This document shows, piece by piece, positions 20,971 to 38,040 of a stretch of DNA of 64,000 bases. The translations under genes were made by a program, and so were the position numbers. Each line of letters begins with the position of its first letter. Within the stretch, counting starts at the first letter, position 1. Location: assembly GCF_027580225.2 (NCBI RefSeq), contig NC_073355.2:20519501-20583500 (forward strand), read 5' to 3'. Below the pieces are notes generated by a model. It was not told where the DNA came from. It worked only from the letters and a program-made list of their open reading frames with translations, and did not search any database. The DNA comes from Misgurnus anguillicaudatus (taxonomy: Eukaryota; Chordata; Actinopteri; Cypriniformes; Cobitidae).

Positions 20971-22168
20971 TTATACAACAGTTCGACGGCACACGTTTGA
21001 AAAACGAAAACTAGAAAACAACAACGGAGTTATTTTAAAAGCCTCTTTGTTTGAGAACTACTTCTTCCGCCACGGATTTGAGGGCGGCCAGAATGACAGG
21101 TAAAACTTTCGGCTGCTTTGAAGCTCATAACAACTCAATGGATGTAAAAGCCGTTACTTTATATTACCGTTTCTTGGTCACAAAGTGTAGTTTTAAGATT
21201 AGTTCAGTCGTGAATGTATATGTATTATATTTAAATCTGCAGTCGATTAGTAAAGATAGCGCCTGTTTGAACGTTTGCTTAGTGAGATTCGGTACGAATG
21301 AGAACCAAAGCATGAGCGGACTTCAGTGTTCACTCGCCCCGCTGACCACCGCCCTCTCTGGGCTACATCTCTGACAGAAATACCCTGGCTCTCATGTGGG
21401 CCTTGTTTGTTTATGATCGTCAAAATGATATCAAATCAGCAGTATTTGGTGTCATGATCAAACTATTACTTGTTTTTTAATTCATATTTAGTGTCTTTTG
21501 TGTTGTTATTGTTTTGGCGCGAGGTAAAAGTTAATAAAACTACTTGTATAACGTAACTATTGCTTTCTCATTTATTCTTAACGTGATACGAGCACTCGAT
21601 TATTATTATTAAACTTTGTTCTTGTCAGTACTATATAAAACGGTTTTTATAAGTGTCAGAGATGTTTTTGCATGCTGCTTATAAATAACGTTATACCAGT
21701 GGCGATATCTCATAACATGTTTTAATAGTCACGTCACGATAAAGTAAATGATCAATGTCCACATTTAAAAGCTGCGGTGCTTACCTGCAGTTCCACGGTG
21801 TTTTCGCGTTCTGATGAGATATAGCTCCAGAAAAAAAACGAGTGTTTATATTCCTCTGTCCAAGTGTTAATCGTCCACACGATGTGACAAGACATTTCTC
21901 CCATTAACTTTAACGTAACATCCAATAATAACTTCCGATTGGGGATTCACAGACTGATTTATGAGCTAGTAAACTAATGAGATACACGGAGAGTGATTCA
22001 AAACAAGGCGTCTGTGTTTTTCCATTCAGAGATGAGCCTGCTTAGGACCTCCATTCACTAGGTGGCGGAATGATACGAAAGGTGAAGCGGTTACAGTGCC
22101 GATATTAGCACAATATCGCATAGCTCTTAGCCAATCAGATTCGAGAACCAGAAAGAACTGTTGTATAA
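20971..22168. mobile_element. non-autonomous DNA element with TTATACAACAGTTC ends
   Basis: The terminus TTATACAACAGTTC at 20971-20984 is exactly repeated in inverted form at 22155-22168. The interior has a 107-codon frame without domain features, so it is treated as non-coding. No clear target duplication is seen, and the superfamily is not assigned. Confidence 0.6.
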
Positions 22169-22279
22169 TATTAATTATGCAGAGGGTTATACGAATAACG
22201 ACACAGCTCTGGGCTCATTCTTTCACACGTCATCAGAAATCTTTTAAACGGTCACAATGACTTTTAGCCTATTTAAAAG

Positions 22280-22510
22280 ACAGTCATTTGAGGGTATCAC
22301 CACCCGATTACCCCATTATGCTTGTTTTTTATTATCTTCAATGTTTTGTTTCTACTGGTTTTATTGTATGTTTTTTTACAGTTTCTTAGTTTTAAGTCTC
22401 ATGTATTGATATGTTTCCGTTATTTTTGTATCTTAATGTTTTTCTGTACAGCACTTTGGGCTGTCCTGACGACAGTAGAAATGTGCTTTATAAACTATAA
22501 ACCAAACCAA
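22280..22510 (+). repeat. possible LINE 3' tail
   Basis: T-rich sequence ends in GCACTTTGGGCTG..GTGCTTTATAAACTATAAACC, which resembles 3' ends of fish L2-like LINEs. No coding part remains. Confidence 0.35.
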
Positions 22511-22957
22511 TCATTTTTAGTACAGCTGAAAATGTACTGAAATGTACAGTTCGCATTTTGTCTTGCTATCTTGTATGAAAACTTTATTCTCATTAGGGTC
22601 TAGACAAATAGAAAGGTTTTATGTAACATGTTCCTTTGATTAAGAATAGCTGATAAAAAATAAAGAAAGGGAACTGGTCATTGTTATTGGTTGATCACTG
22701 GAATTAGTCATTTGCATTGACATGCTAAGCTACAAAAGTGCCTTAAACTTTGGTTTGAGATTAATACAGATATTTACTGAAATCATAATTTAGTAGTCTT
22801 GACCAAGGATGTGTCACTTACTTAATTTTTATCCTCAAATGACAATATTGTTTAAAACCAGCATAATACTAAGGTAGGATTATAAGGTATCATAAGGTAG
22901 TATATGTGGTGTATGCAAATTTTATTGTTTTAACTAAAAGTTTAAGATCAGTTTTAT
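22511..22957. other. intergenic, nothing recognised
   Basis: AT-rich sequence between two repeats with no supported feature. Confidence 0.35.
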
Positions 22958-24567
22958 CCTGACAAAACTCTTGTCGCTTGTGTACAAATTGACCTGAAGT
23001 GCTGCTGAAATATATTTCTAATCAAGATTTGTTTTCAAGAAATGGCTCAATGTAATCCCAACCGCTTTTGTAATAATGTTTCAGTGCGAAACGAAACTGT
23101 CAAAAAAGTATTCTAATATTCACAGCTTGGTAAAGCCCATTGAGTCAATTTTTGCAAAGACATAAGTGTTGTCGCCTTGTCATATGAGCTTCATCTTTGA
23201 CTAATAATGGATCAATTAGGTCTCACATGTGTATAAAAAGAACTCCAGTACACTAGACCTTCACATCAACTGTAACTAGACCTCTGCAAATATGCCCTGA
23301 GATTCACCCTGAGACTAAAGTTTTGATTATCAAGAGGCTGAAGACCAGATCCACTGCTGATGTGGCAGACACCTTCAATGTGTCTCAGCATCAAGTACAG
23401 AGGAAGAAAAAAGATTTGAAGAGACTGGATACGTTTTTGGCAAGCCCAGGTCAGGCAGACCCCGCAAGATAACTGCTCTAGAGGACCGTTTGTTGGCTCG
23501 AAAATCCAAGGTCAGCCCATTTTCCACTGCAGCAGAGCTCCACGAGACCTGGTCACCTGCATTTCCTTTGTCAACCAGAACAGTTTGTCAAATTTTGTCT
23601 GAAAATGGCCTCCATGGTTGAGTCAGTGCCCAGAAGCCAGCACTAAACAAAAGAACGTGTGGCATTTGGCAGGGCCCACAGCCTTTTAAAAGGATGGATG
23701 CTGGAAAAGCAGAAGGTTGATTTTTCAGATGAATCTTTTGTTGAATTACACCCCATTCACCTCAAATATTGCAGGAGACCTACTGGAGCCCGCATGGGTC
23801 CGAGATTCACCCAGAAAACAGTGAAGTTTGGTGGCGGAAAAATCATGGTCTGGTTACATTCAGTATGGGGGTGTGTGAGAAATCTGCAGGGTGGAAGGCA
23901 ACATCAATAGTCTAAAATACCAAGAAATCTTAGCTGCCTCTCAACCATAAAAGAGGCCAAATTCTGCAGCTGGATGGTGCTCCATCACATACTTCCATCT
24001 CCACAAAGTTCCTCAAGGCAAAGAAGATCAAGATGCTCCAGGATTGGCCAGCCCAGTCACCAGACATGAACATCATTGAGCATATGTGGGGTAGGATGAA
24101 AGAGGAAGCAGGGAAGACAAAACCGAAGAATATTGATGAACTCTGTGAGGCATGCAAGACTGCTTTCTTTGCTATTCCTGATGACTTCTTCAACACATTG
24201 TATGAATCCTTGCCAAACCGCATGGATGCAGTCCTTCAAGCTCATGGAATTCATACAAGATATTAAATTTGAATCTCACCGCACCACTACTTAATTTGCT
24301 GACATATTTTTGTATTTGAAGTAAAATTTTTCAATTTCTGTATAGGTGACAAAACTTTTGTCTTGCCAAAATTTGCCATTCTGTCTTGATTAAATGATAA
24401 AAAATATTTGAGGTAAACTAATTCATTTCAGTGCATTAAACATCATTTGGGAGGGTTTTAGCTTTTCATATGAGCTATTTCTAACAACAATTGATTAATT
24501 AAAAGTCAGGTTAATAGCAGGTGTTTCCACAAAATAGATAACGACAAGACTTTTGTCAGGGAGTGTA
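22958..24567 (+). mobile_element. Tc1/mariner element, inactive
   Basis: The left end CCTGACAAAACTCTTGTCG and the right end, in reverse CCCTGACAAAAGTCTTGTCG, form the terminal inverted repeat of a Tc1-like family. Another copy of the GACAAAACTTTTGTC motif lies inside the right terminal region at about 24347-24363. The transposase remnant at 23290-24266 lies between them. The outermost left bases appear decayed. Confidence 0.85.
23290..24266 (+). pseudogene. Tc1 transposase pseudogene
   Basis: The N-terminal helix-turn-helix part is readable (KVLIIKRLKTRSTADVADTF), but an early base insertion and a later frameshift near 23405 break it. The catalytic residues can still be seen in separate frames: first Asp in VDFSDESF, second Asp in LQLDGAPSH, Glu in NIIEHMWG (DD34E layout). 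The C-terminal 77 codons (24033-24266) are open and end HGIHTRY. Several stops make this copy dead. Confidence 0.88.
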
Positions 24568-25251
24568 GGTCTTGTTTAGGACTCAAACCTGTCTGGACAC
24601 GAACTTGCCTCGGACTCGACCAACCCTGGTCTCGGACTTGAATCAGCTGGTCTCGACTACAACACTGGTTTATTTTCATTTCAAAGTAAAAAAAATGTTT
24701 ATTTAGAAAAGTTTAGTAAAAAGAGTTCACTCATAGGAAATCATAGCAAAACTTTTCATAGAATATTTTCTGAAGTTCTCTCTAATTTAGATCATTATAA
24801 ACTTACAGCAATGTCCCAAGTGTGGTCCAGCTCGAGGTAATGAGTTAAATATGATACAGTAGCAGTATTTTAACAATTAGAACTTTTAACACTTCAAACT
24901 GGGACAGTACCATAAAATGCAAATTTGGTTAGAAATGCTACAAAGCAAATTGTACAGTACAATGCAATGTGTATGCATAGACAGTAAGACAAACACCCGG
25001 GTTACAGTTTAAACTTAAGCAGTCATTCTGAACGTACAGCCAGTAAGATATAACAACTGATTTCTGTACAAGAATATTTCTCATAAGTCAAGTAAAAAGA
25101 AATATGGGCTACCAAAAGCCTTTTGATTAAAGCATTAACAGCCTATAATCAGTCAGATGAATCGAATGAAAACCTGCATTATTCTCCTTAGTCACATTTT
25201 ACAGTCACATTCAAGGTTTATCAAAATGTTTCTACTCAGACTTCACTGATC
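24568..25251. other. 3' flank of the protease gene, nothing recognised
   Basis: No gene or repeat boundary is seen. On the minus strand this is downstream of the protease stop and should hold its 3' UTR. AATAAA-type signals in that sense occur only far off, near 24660-24700, so the polyadenylation site is not assigned. Confidence 0.35.
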
Positions 25252-30090
<4,839 letters not shown>

Positions 30091-32315
30091 CGTCTCTGAC
30101 AACAGTAAGACTGGCTTCAACTTTTACATGTCCCTGTTAACCACACTCCTTTCATAGGCTCATGCATGCTTATGAGATTTAACTAAGACACACCTTCTGC
30201 TTGTAATCCATTTCAGTCTTCGTAAGTGTTATTTACTGAAAAACCTGTTTGTAGATATAAATAATTTTGGAAAAATAAACAGGAATTCAGGAACTGTGAT
30301 AAGGCACATTCTGGTGACTCTCAGTCATGTGTTAATTGAGTGTTGTTTCCTTCCTGTAGGCTTGACTGGTAGAGCATGACCCAAGCAATGCCAGCCATTG
30401 CACTTTAGAAAAAAGAAAAGACTTTGGACTGAAGCGAAATGTATTATTAACTAATCAATTGCCTTTAAGGTTTATTGCTAAAAAATGTGTTCCTTGTGAT
30501 AGAACCTTTGCCCTTGGAGTTGCAAGTTAGGCTACAAAAACACAAGGGCATTATATAAGCATTAAAATGTCAAATGGCCAGTCTTAGTCATTGGTCTTTC
30601 TCCTCAACATTCCATAGAAATAAAGTGATGAATAAAGTCTGCGTAAATCGGAATTTAGGGCCGACTAAATTGTGAAAATGTAAAGTGAAAAATAACAGGG
30701 CATGGCTTGTTTTTATCCCCCTGCAAATGCATTGGATCGGAACTGGACTGCTGTTTCAGAAAGAAATGTGTATTTTCAGATTTTTATTTTTTTTATAAAT
30801 TGATGAAAGTTTCATCACAAAACTATGTGTGTAAAGTAAATTAGGGTCATGTGTGATATTATGTAGAAGTCAACTTAACAACAGCAGGTTAAATTGACTT
30901 GTTTAAAACACAAAAGATCAAGATTCCAGTACAGGTAATAGAAGTTATCCCTCATTCTTCAATGGAAACTTCTCTCCACAGAAGAAAAGAGTTAGGCATG
31001 AAACTTTATTGTCTTACCGCTTGCTGGAGGAAAAATGTAGGGCATGCGAAATTAGTCATAACCAATAATAGTTTCTGCATTATAAACTGACTTCATTACA
31101 AACATTTGTGCAGTTGGTGCACTTGTAATGTTTTTTTATTTTGATATTGCAGTATGTTAATTTCATACTTTATTCACAAATTAAAATAATAATGACTGAT
31201 AATAATTTTGCAGGAATCAGTGATTATGTGTGGTAATACTATATATTACTAAATGTATTTCTGTCCATACCAGTTGTGATGAGGATATTTTGCTCTTGTC
31301 AGTCATTAAATTAAATGTATTAAAGATGAGCACGTGCTACTGGGGACTTTTTAAACCAAAGTTGTGTAAATATTGGAAAGAACATTGACAAAACCTATAT
31401 GCTGGGTTGTTTCAACTCATTGTTTAGTTAACAACAACAACCCAACATGTGTTTTGTCTGTTTCCTGAATTGAAAATTGAATTGAAAAATAACTCAGCAG
31501 AATTTAGAATGTACATCACTTTTCGACCTCTTTAAGAAGAATTCATATCTCAAAAGCCATTTATGTTGTTTGCTATTGCTTTAGCTCACCTGTCTCTATG
31601 TTAGACATTACTGACAATATTGCTCCACATTAAGTATTGAGTTTTAAGATATTGCTTGTCAAATGTTTAATTTGTATATATACTTAATAACTTAATCAAC
31701 GTTATTAAGTTATTAAGTTATCTTCTTTAGCTATTACTTCCTTATTAGGCATATTAGGCCAATGAAGTAATGCCGATGAAGGGAATTTTTCTTGGCCCAG
31801 ATCCAGAATTTCACACCCATTTGCCACAACCATCAGCACCAACTTGATCTTTCTGATTCCATATTACAAACAACCAAAGTAACTAAGCAACCTGTACAGA
31901 TTTGACTTATTTAAAATGCAATTGTGAGGTTTTATCTACATCAGGTTATGACCTCCAGAGCAGAATTGTTATAATTGAATAATTACAATTAATATAGTAA
32001 TTATTCTTGTTTCTTCTCTAAGGTAATATCATATAGAGGTTGGACCCATCTGCACCCATTTGTACTTATTTATTTCCTGCATATCTATTCATATAATTTT
32101 AATTATAACCTTAAGTCAGTATTGTTATTAAATCGTTTCTCTTACAAATCTGCAGACTAGTTCTGATTTGATAAATCCAAATTATTTATTTAAAAAGTAA
32201 CAACTAAACTTGAAATGAGAAGAAATTACATTGCTGGCCAGGAAACATAGTAACAGTCACGACAAGCTGGCTCATAAGGTTGCATTCGTTATTAATATTT
32301 ACATTCAGATGTTAA
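30091..32315. other. 5' flank of the protease gene and intergenic DNA
   Basis: No second gene is found. Just upstream of the protease start, on the minus strand, there is a weak TATA-like CATGTAAAAG about 40 bases before the ATG; it is not called as a promoter. 31275-31335 repeats the 1004-1065 segment. 31680-31725 contains overlapping TAACTTAATAACTT inverted repeats. Confidence 0.4.
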
Positions 32316-32650
32316 AGAGCCCCTATTTTCATTTCCGTGATTTTACTTTTTTTGTTGTGTTAGTGTGTGTAAGTACAAAGTATAGTCCCAAATCTTGAAC
32401 CACAATGAATGCAAGGATTGTAGTCATCGGTTTACTTCCGTAATGAGTCGATGTGGACTTGATGCATATTTTCAGAATCCAGGCCACTGTGTGCTTTGGT
32501 ACGCCCTCAAAAATACACTGGCGTCTAAATGGAATGCAATTGGTTTTGGGAGCTGATATTCCAAATATGGTAAGGAGTAAAGCAATTCCGTCACACGCTA
32601 GAGGTATTCTGCCAATTTCAACACACTGAACAGCTGACCAGTCAGAGCAC
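32310..32650. repeat. fragment of a TTAA-type repeat
   Basis: The edge GTTAAAGAGCCCCTATTTTC has TTAA followed by AGAGCCCCTAT, a known terminus form in cyprinid repeats. The opposite end is not found. The minus-strand 107-codon frame here has no domain and is treated as non-coding. Confidence 0.4.
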
Positions 32651-32796
32651 ACAGTGGGTTTTTTTTCAAATGATGAGCTTTGTACAAATCACCACATTTC
32701 AGAATGGAAGGGCATAGAGTAGCAACACAAATGTATTGTATGTGAGAAAAACCACATAAACACATTGCATTACACAAAATATACAACATAATGTTT

Positions 32797-32871
32797 GAGT
32801 ACACCTCACTGACAATTAAGTGGGACTGCTAATATGTGTGTTTAGCATGCTGTTCCAGGGCGAGGGTTGCA
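32797..32871. repeat. short direct repeat, left copy
   Basis: The segment GAGTACACCTCACTGAC..AGCATGCTGTTCCAGGGCGA is repeated at 38281-38354 with about ten differences, in the same orientation, on the far side of the second gypsy element. The right copy is the 3' end of the LINE fragment. Confidence 0.75.
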
Positions 32872-32881
32872 ACTATATACG

Positions 32882-33103
32882 TGTGGCAGTATGGTGATCT
32901 ACAGTTAACAACGCAAGTTCACCTACTTGCAGGGGAATTTCACTACGCCTCCTGGGAACTACCCAGGAAACAAAAATGACCACTAGGTCACACAGGTTCA
33001 CTTCTCATATATAATTAAAGGCAGGCATTATAATCAGCCAACGTGAGAGGGAGAATCCATAACGGATAGATATAAAGTTTTAGATAGGCTTCGATATCGA
33101 GCC
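32882..33103 (-). repeat. 3' LTR of the second gypsy element
   Basis: Starts TGTGGCAGTATGG and ends ATATCGAGCC on the plus strand. The boundary is set by identity with 37819-38040. On the minus strand the purine-rich GTGAGGAGGACTGGAA just before it is a likely polypurine tract. Confidence 0.85.
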
Positions 33104-34154
33104 TTCCAGTCCTCCTCACCACACTTTCCCCTGCTACCACAGAACTTAAGAGAGGATCCCCAGAACTTAACAGGGGATTCATTACTAGCTGCATGGTTAC
33201 CCCTGTCCCAGAATTTCCGTCTACTTCCGGAACTACACCAGACCCTTGAGGGGCAGGCTGGACCGTACCCTGAAGTGCTGAACCACTAGTACCCGGAGCA
33301 GTTTCAGACACCAAAACAAACAAATCACCCTCATCCAAGTCGTCCTCACGTAGCCGCACAGGTTCCACTAATGGAACATCCTGCAGGACAGGGAAATGGC
33401 TCCTACAAATCTGTGGCTTTAATAAAGATCGGTGCACATGCTTCAATTTATCTAAATCTGTAGTAGGGGTAATGGTGTACACCACACCTCCCTCTGTGGG
33501 TGCCTTGATGATCTGATACAACACAGAGCTCCACTGGTCATGGATTTTGTTTCTACCTCTCACGCTGTAATCGCGGAGATATACCAACTGACTCTCCTTC
33601 AGTACCGATTCTCGTACCTGTAGATCATGACGTGCTTTTCGGCGATTGGGTGCAACCCCCAACCGATCACGAGCACCCTCAAAAGCCACCTGCAACCGAT
33701 CCTGGTGCTCCAGGACCCACCGATGGACACTACCAGCCAGCGGTTCCTCAACTCTACCAAGCAGGAAGTCTACCGGAAGTCTAGGCTCCTGCCCGAACAA
33801 CAAAAAGTAAGGGCATTCTTCTGTGGTTTGGTGAGGGGTAGTATTATACGCAAACAAAACCTGAGGGAGACAAGATGGCAAATCCCTTTTTTTCACCACT
33901 GGTAAAGTACGCAACAAATCGTGTAACGTCCTATTAAAACGTTCACACTGGCCGTTCCCAGCAGGGTGGTATGGTGTAGTGCGCGATTTTTCCACTCCGT
34001 ATAAAACACAAAGCTGCTGAATGAGAGCTGACTCGAAGTTACGGCCCTGATCTGAATGGATGCGACCCGGCACGCCCAACCTGCAAAACCATTCATGCAT
34101 GCTGAACCCCTTTGGCACACTGGCACCACTCGCACTCCTGACACCACTGAGCAA
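33015..34154 (-). pseudogene. gypsy-2 integrase core (partial) and C-terminus
   Basis: The second Asp (IHSDQGRNFES) and catalytic Glu (TTPYHPAGNGQCERFNRTL) of the integrase core are visible, then the C-terminal region (VREYLVYLRDYSVRG-like; KLKHVHRSLLKP) and a Ser/Pro/Glu-rich tail that reads into the 3' LTR. Just upstream of GFSMHEWFCRLGVPG the segment that should hold the first catalytic Asp is missing: the frame passes from the zinc-binding region almost directly into the middle of the core. The integrase is therefore inactive. Confidence 0.85.
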
Positions 34155-34471
34155 TATCCACAGACATCCCGGGCCAGTAGCTGCATGGTGTGCTTCACCC
34201 CCTGGTGCCCATGCAGCTGGTGCAGCTGCGTCAACACCTCAGACTTCATGGCCGCCGGTAATAGCACCTGCAGGACCTCTTCCCCACCATCCGGGCGATA
34301 CACCCGACGATAAAGCACCCCCTCGATCTCCACCAGGCGGCTCCACTGCCGCAACAAGATCACCGTAGCCCTAGACAGTTTCCTACGTTCTTCGGAACTA
34401 GGTGGGAACTTTCGCCTCCAGAACACCAGAATCTCTCCGATAACCAAATCGGCCTGCTGCTTAATGGACAT
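34155..34471 (-). pseudogene. gypsy-2 integrase zinc-binding region
   Basis: The frame contains the His pair of the HHCC domain (LHQLHGHQGVKHTMQLL) preceded by a linker (GVLYRRVYRPDGG). The Cys pair region is blurred by a small frameshift near 34150-34170, and the deletion of the core start follows. It is separated from RNase H by a stop near 34490. Confidence 0.75.
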
Positions 34472-34495
34472 ATCACTAGTGGAATTACCAGGAAA

Positions 34496-35131
34496 TTATA
34501 CAATTTGGTTTACCCGAGTCACCACTCCCTCTTGGCCAGCTTGACGCAAGGCAGCTGAAACAGCAGCACCCAGGTACCAATCCTGCATTTCTGCTACCCC
34601 AGGGGGGTTTTGATGGGACAGAGCGTCAGCATTGCGATTGCTCTTGCCTGACCTATATTTCAGCTCGAAGTCAAAAGCAGCCAACTGGGCAGCCCAACGC
34701 TGTTCCATGGCACCCAACTTGGCTGAGGTCAGGTAGCTAAGGGGGTTATTCTCAGTGTAAACTATACACTTTTGTCCTAATAGATATTCACAGAATTTTT
34801 CGGTGAGGGCCCACTTAAGCGCAAGGAATTCCAGTTTCATAGAACTGTAATTAGAAGTATTGCGCTCAGTGAGCCTCAAACCTCGGCTACCATAAGCTAT
34901 GGGACGCATCTTACCTTGTTGTTCTTTTGAAAGAACTGCCCCTAAACCTCCATGGCTGGCATCTACCTCCAAAATAAAAGGGAGTGTAAAGTCAGCATAG
35001 GCAAGTACAGGGGCTGTTGTCAGTCTACACTTTAACTCCTCAAAGCTACTCTGGCACTCAGTAGACCATGACTCCGCAAACTCCCGAGACTCACGCTTTG
35101 CCTGCTTCGGAGTTGCCAGCTCAGCCACCAA
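34496..35131 (-). pseudogene. gypsy-2 RNase H
   Basis: RNase H motifs are complete in this frame: LEVDASHGGLGAVLSKEQ, NYSSMKLEFLALKWALTEKF, YTENNPLSYL, SNRNADALS. The catalytic D-E-D pattern is disturbed at the third site, where YTEN replaces the usual TDNN. It is shifted relative to RT by a frameshift near 35120-35130. Confidence 0.85.
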
Positions 35132-35742
35132 TCTGTGGAGGGGGCAGCCAGCTTCGCAAACTCCTCCACAAATCGGCGGTAATAGCTAGGAAACCCCAAA
35201 AATGACCGCAACCCTGACACACTAGTCGGCAGCGGCCACTGAGAAACTGCCTCAATCTTACCTGGGTCTGTGGAGACCCCTTCCGACGAAATTACATGAC
35301 CCAAGTACTGCACCTCTTGTCTGAAAAAGGCACACTTTGACAATTTGGCCTTCAACCCTTCCCTGCACAACCGATGTAAAACTACCTCCATTCGAGCTAA
35401 ATGTTGGTCAACTGAGGAGGAAAACACAACAATATCATCAAAGTACAAAAGGAGGGACTGGCACTGTTGGTCCCCAAACAACCATTCCATCAATCTCTGG
35501 AAGGTGCTGGGGGCATTGCACAGCCCGAATGGCATCCGATTCCATTCAAAAAGCCCAAACGGAGTGCAGAAAGCTGTCTTTGGACGGTCTACCTCACTTA
35601 CCGGGACCTGATTGTACCCGCTGGCAAGGTCCATGGTGGAAAACCAACAGGCCCCTGCCAGCGAGTCCAACGTCTCCTCAATACGGGGTAGGGGGAAGGC
35701 ATCCTTCCGTGTCTTTGAATTTAAATGACGTAGTCTACGCAC
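35032..35742 (-). pseudogene. gypsy-2 reverse transcriptase
   Basis: Most RT motifs are present: DAFPLPRIEETL, FSTMDLASGYNQV, KTAFCTPFGLFEW, MPFGLCNAPSTFQRLM, the catalytic LLLYFDDIVVF, and LRSFLGFPSYYRRFV. The first motif (KDGSLRMCVDY) is just upstream but out of frame by one base near 35745, where a local GTAGTCTACGCA / TGCGTAGACTAC palindrome occurs. The polymerase site itself is intact. Confidence 0.88.
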
Positions 35743-35975
35743 ATGCGTAGACTACCGTCCTTTTTCTTAACCAAAACTATAGGTGGCGAGTAAGGACTAC
35801 AGCTTTCTCAAATCCAAAAACTGGTTAATGTGTGCCTTCACTACCTCGTACTCAGAGGGGGGAATACACCTGTACCGCTGCCGCACAGGGACCTCATCAA
35901 ACAAAAGGAATCTCATGTGAAATAAGGTTGGTACATCCTAAATCCCCATCATGCAAGGAAAACACAGACGAGTAC

Positions 35976-36420
35976 TTATGCAATAGAGTCCTTACCTTGC
36001 TCCTCCACTGACAACACAGATAAATTGATTTCACTAATCTGCTCCTGCACAGACGGGGACGCCTCCACTAATTGAGAACTCACCCTAGCCAAAACCTCCT
36101 GAACCTCAGTGACCCCTGGGGGTAAACTAACCACATAAATGTGATTAATAGTGCCTATAACTGTACTAGCATACATCATTACATCCATCGTGCCTACATT
36201 GACCACAGGCACATAGGCTGTACCCCGGTCCACCTGTACCAAAGCTGGAGATGCCAACAAACTGGCTGAAAGACCAGAATCTGGTGGCTCAAAAAGTACC
36301 GTACCGCTTGAGTATTGCGCAGAGCATGTTACGGCAACCAATTTCATTGTGCCCCTTAAGATGCAACACATCTGATGTCCCCGCACCTTAACTCGACCCC
36401 CCTGATTTGGACTTGATTGA
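35976..36420 (-). pseudogene. gypsy-2 pol segment between gag and RT
   Basis: The frame resembles the linker between protease and RT in fish gypsy pol (TVLFEPPDSGLS, GTAYVPVVNVG, ASTVIGTI). The retropepsin active-site motif is not found here or in the adjacent frame at 36435-36575, which ends CPQLDASVFKALHY, so the protease core appears deleted. Confidence 0.6.
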
Positions 36421-36574
36421 ATTTCAACGTGATGTCAATAATGTAGTGCCTTAAAAACCGAAGCGTCGAGTTGCGGACACTTTGACATGAGACGAGACAT
36501 AAAATCTAAATTACCCAAAACACCCGAGCCCGTCTTTTCCCCACCCAAGCTGTGGCTCTGCAGCTCAGTGGGAA

Positions 36575-37631
36575 CTAGTTTTCCGACGGTTGCATGGACT
36601 GTGACTGCCCACCCCAAGTTGATGCTGTATCTACACGCGAGGCTGGAAAATGGGAAGATCTCCGTTCCCGATCGCACTCTCTGGCAAAATGACCAGGCTG
36701 CTGGCACCTTCTACAAATAATCTGACTCAGCCTAGATGCTTGAGACCATGCAGGGGGGTTTTGAATCTGAGCCACACTTTGAGTTAATTGATTTAATTGT
36801 TGCTGCTGCTTTTTCAGCATTTCGCGCAATTCACTCAATTCAGAAGTCGACGAGATATTACTATGGGTATGCTGATGTCCCTGTACCCCATACTGACTGC
36901 CATGCGCAGATGGAACCGATTGACTTCGACCTCGTGACCCCCCAGGCATTCCCTCACGTTCCCAATGCTTAGCTTCACTGCAAACCTCCAGTAATTTAAT
37001 CCTGGGTTGGCGACGGACTAATTGTTTCAGCTCACATCGTAGAGCACCATCACTCACATGTTCCACAAATTCATCCAGCAATAAAATGTCTGCATTTGGC
37101 ATACCATGGGGTGGTTGAGATTTCACCTTTTCCAGAAGATTCAACAGGGCCAGGGAGAACTCTAACAAGGTCTCCCCGTCCTGTTGTTTCCTAAAAAAAG
37201 GACCCCTGAAGAGCCACGTAAGAACTTGTGCACCCATACAACTCACGCAACGCTTGAATAATTTTGTTTGGATCCTCCCTCTCATGCCTTGACCGATAAC
37301 GAATTTCCTCTCTCGCTTCACCCTCCAAATGATCAGCCAAAAAAAATGCCTGATCAGTTGTAGAGAGATGGCAAAGTCGCATACAGGCCTCAGCCTCTTC
37401 TACCCATTCATCGATCGTAATGCCGGACCTACCATTACATTTTGGGCACTTACGATCCCGAGGGACAAAGACAAATCGATCCGTCGCTGATGCAGACACA
37501 CCAGTGAGTGGGGGATCTCCGGTGGCTGGAATTGGTACATTAGAGGGGACAGGCGGGGCACTCGCCGCTGGTTCCTGTTGCAATCTTAACTGGGCAACCA
37601 ATTCTCTCAACTCATGCAATTCATCATCCAT
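36575..37631 (-). pseudogene. gypsy-2 gag
   Basis: Gag starts at ATG 37631 (MDDELHELRELVAQL, a leucine-rich coiled start) and continues through the capsid region (TIDEWVEEAEACMRL, ADHLEGEAREEI). A frameshift at an A/T homopolymer near 37193-37199 moves it to the next frame (QDGETLLEFSLALLNLL, LLLDEFVEHVSDGALRCEL). A glutamine-rich coiled stretch and a CCHC knuckle (CRRCQQPGHFAREC) follow. Apart from the one shift the whole protein is recognisable. Confidence 0.85.
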
Positions 37632-37818
37632 AATGGTAAAACGCACAAGCACTCACCACTACCGATGAAAATACAAGACCCAGCGGGGATGCTCCTCACA
37701 TTAATTCACAAAATAGAATACTGCTGCCTGGTTTCTGCAAAAAAAGAGAAAGAGAAAAAAACCTACACAAAATACCCACACTAACCACAAAATGAAACTC
37801 ACGCGAGACTATGCCAAA

Positions 37819-38040
37819 TGTGGCGGTATGACGATCTACAGTTAACAACGCAAGTTCACCTACTTGCAGGGGAATTTGACTACGCCACCTGGGAACTACC
37901 CAGGAAACAAAAATGACCACTAGGTCACACAGGTTCACTTCTCATATATAATTAAAGGCAGGCATTATAATCAGCCAACGTGAGAAGGAGAATCCACAAC
38001 GGATAGATATAAAGTTTTAGATAGGCTTCGATATCGAGCC
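37819..38040 (-). repeat. 5' LTR of the second gypsy element
   Basis: Begins TGTGGCGGTATGACG and ends ATATCGAGCC on the plus strand. Inside it, the minus strand reads TTTGGCATAGTCTCGCG; TGGCATAGTCTCGCG is the probable primer-binding site, but I could not assign the tRNA. Confidence 0.85.

Larger units (their letters stand above)
32882..38040 (-). mobile_element. second Ty3/gypsy retrotransposon, degraded
   Basis: Direct repeats of 222 bp (32882-33103 and 37819-38040) differ at seven positions by eye. On the minus strand the order is 5' LTR, gag, (protease mostly lost), RT, RNase H, integrase, 3' LTR. The flanks share only ACG (32879-32881 and 38041-38043), so the target duplication is uncertain. 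Compared with the normal layout the element lacks the protease active site and the first part of the integrase core. It is unrelated in sequence to the first gypsy element. Confidence 0.9.

Noticed and set aside
35735..35760. Palindrome GTAGTCTACGCA / TGCGTAGACTAC as a regulatory hairpin
   Set aside because: It falls on the first RT motif and arises from its codons plus a one-base loss; no separate function is needed.
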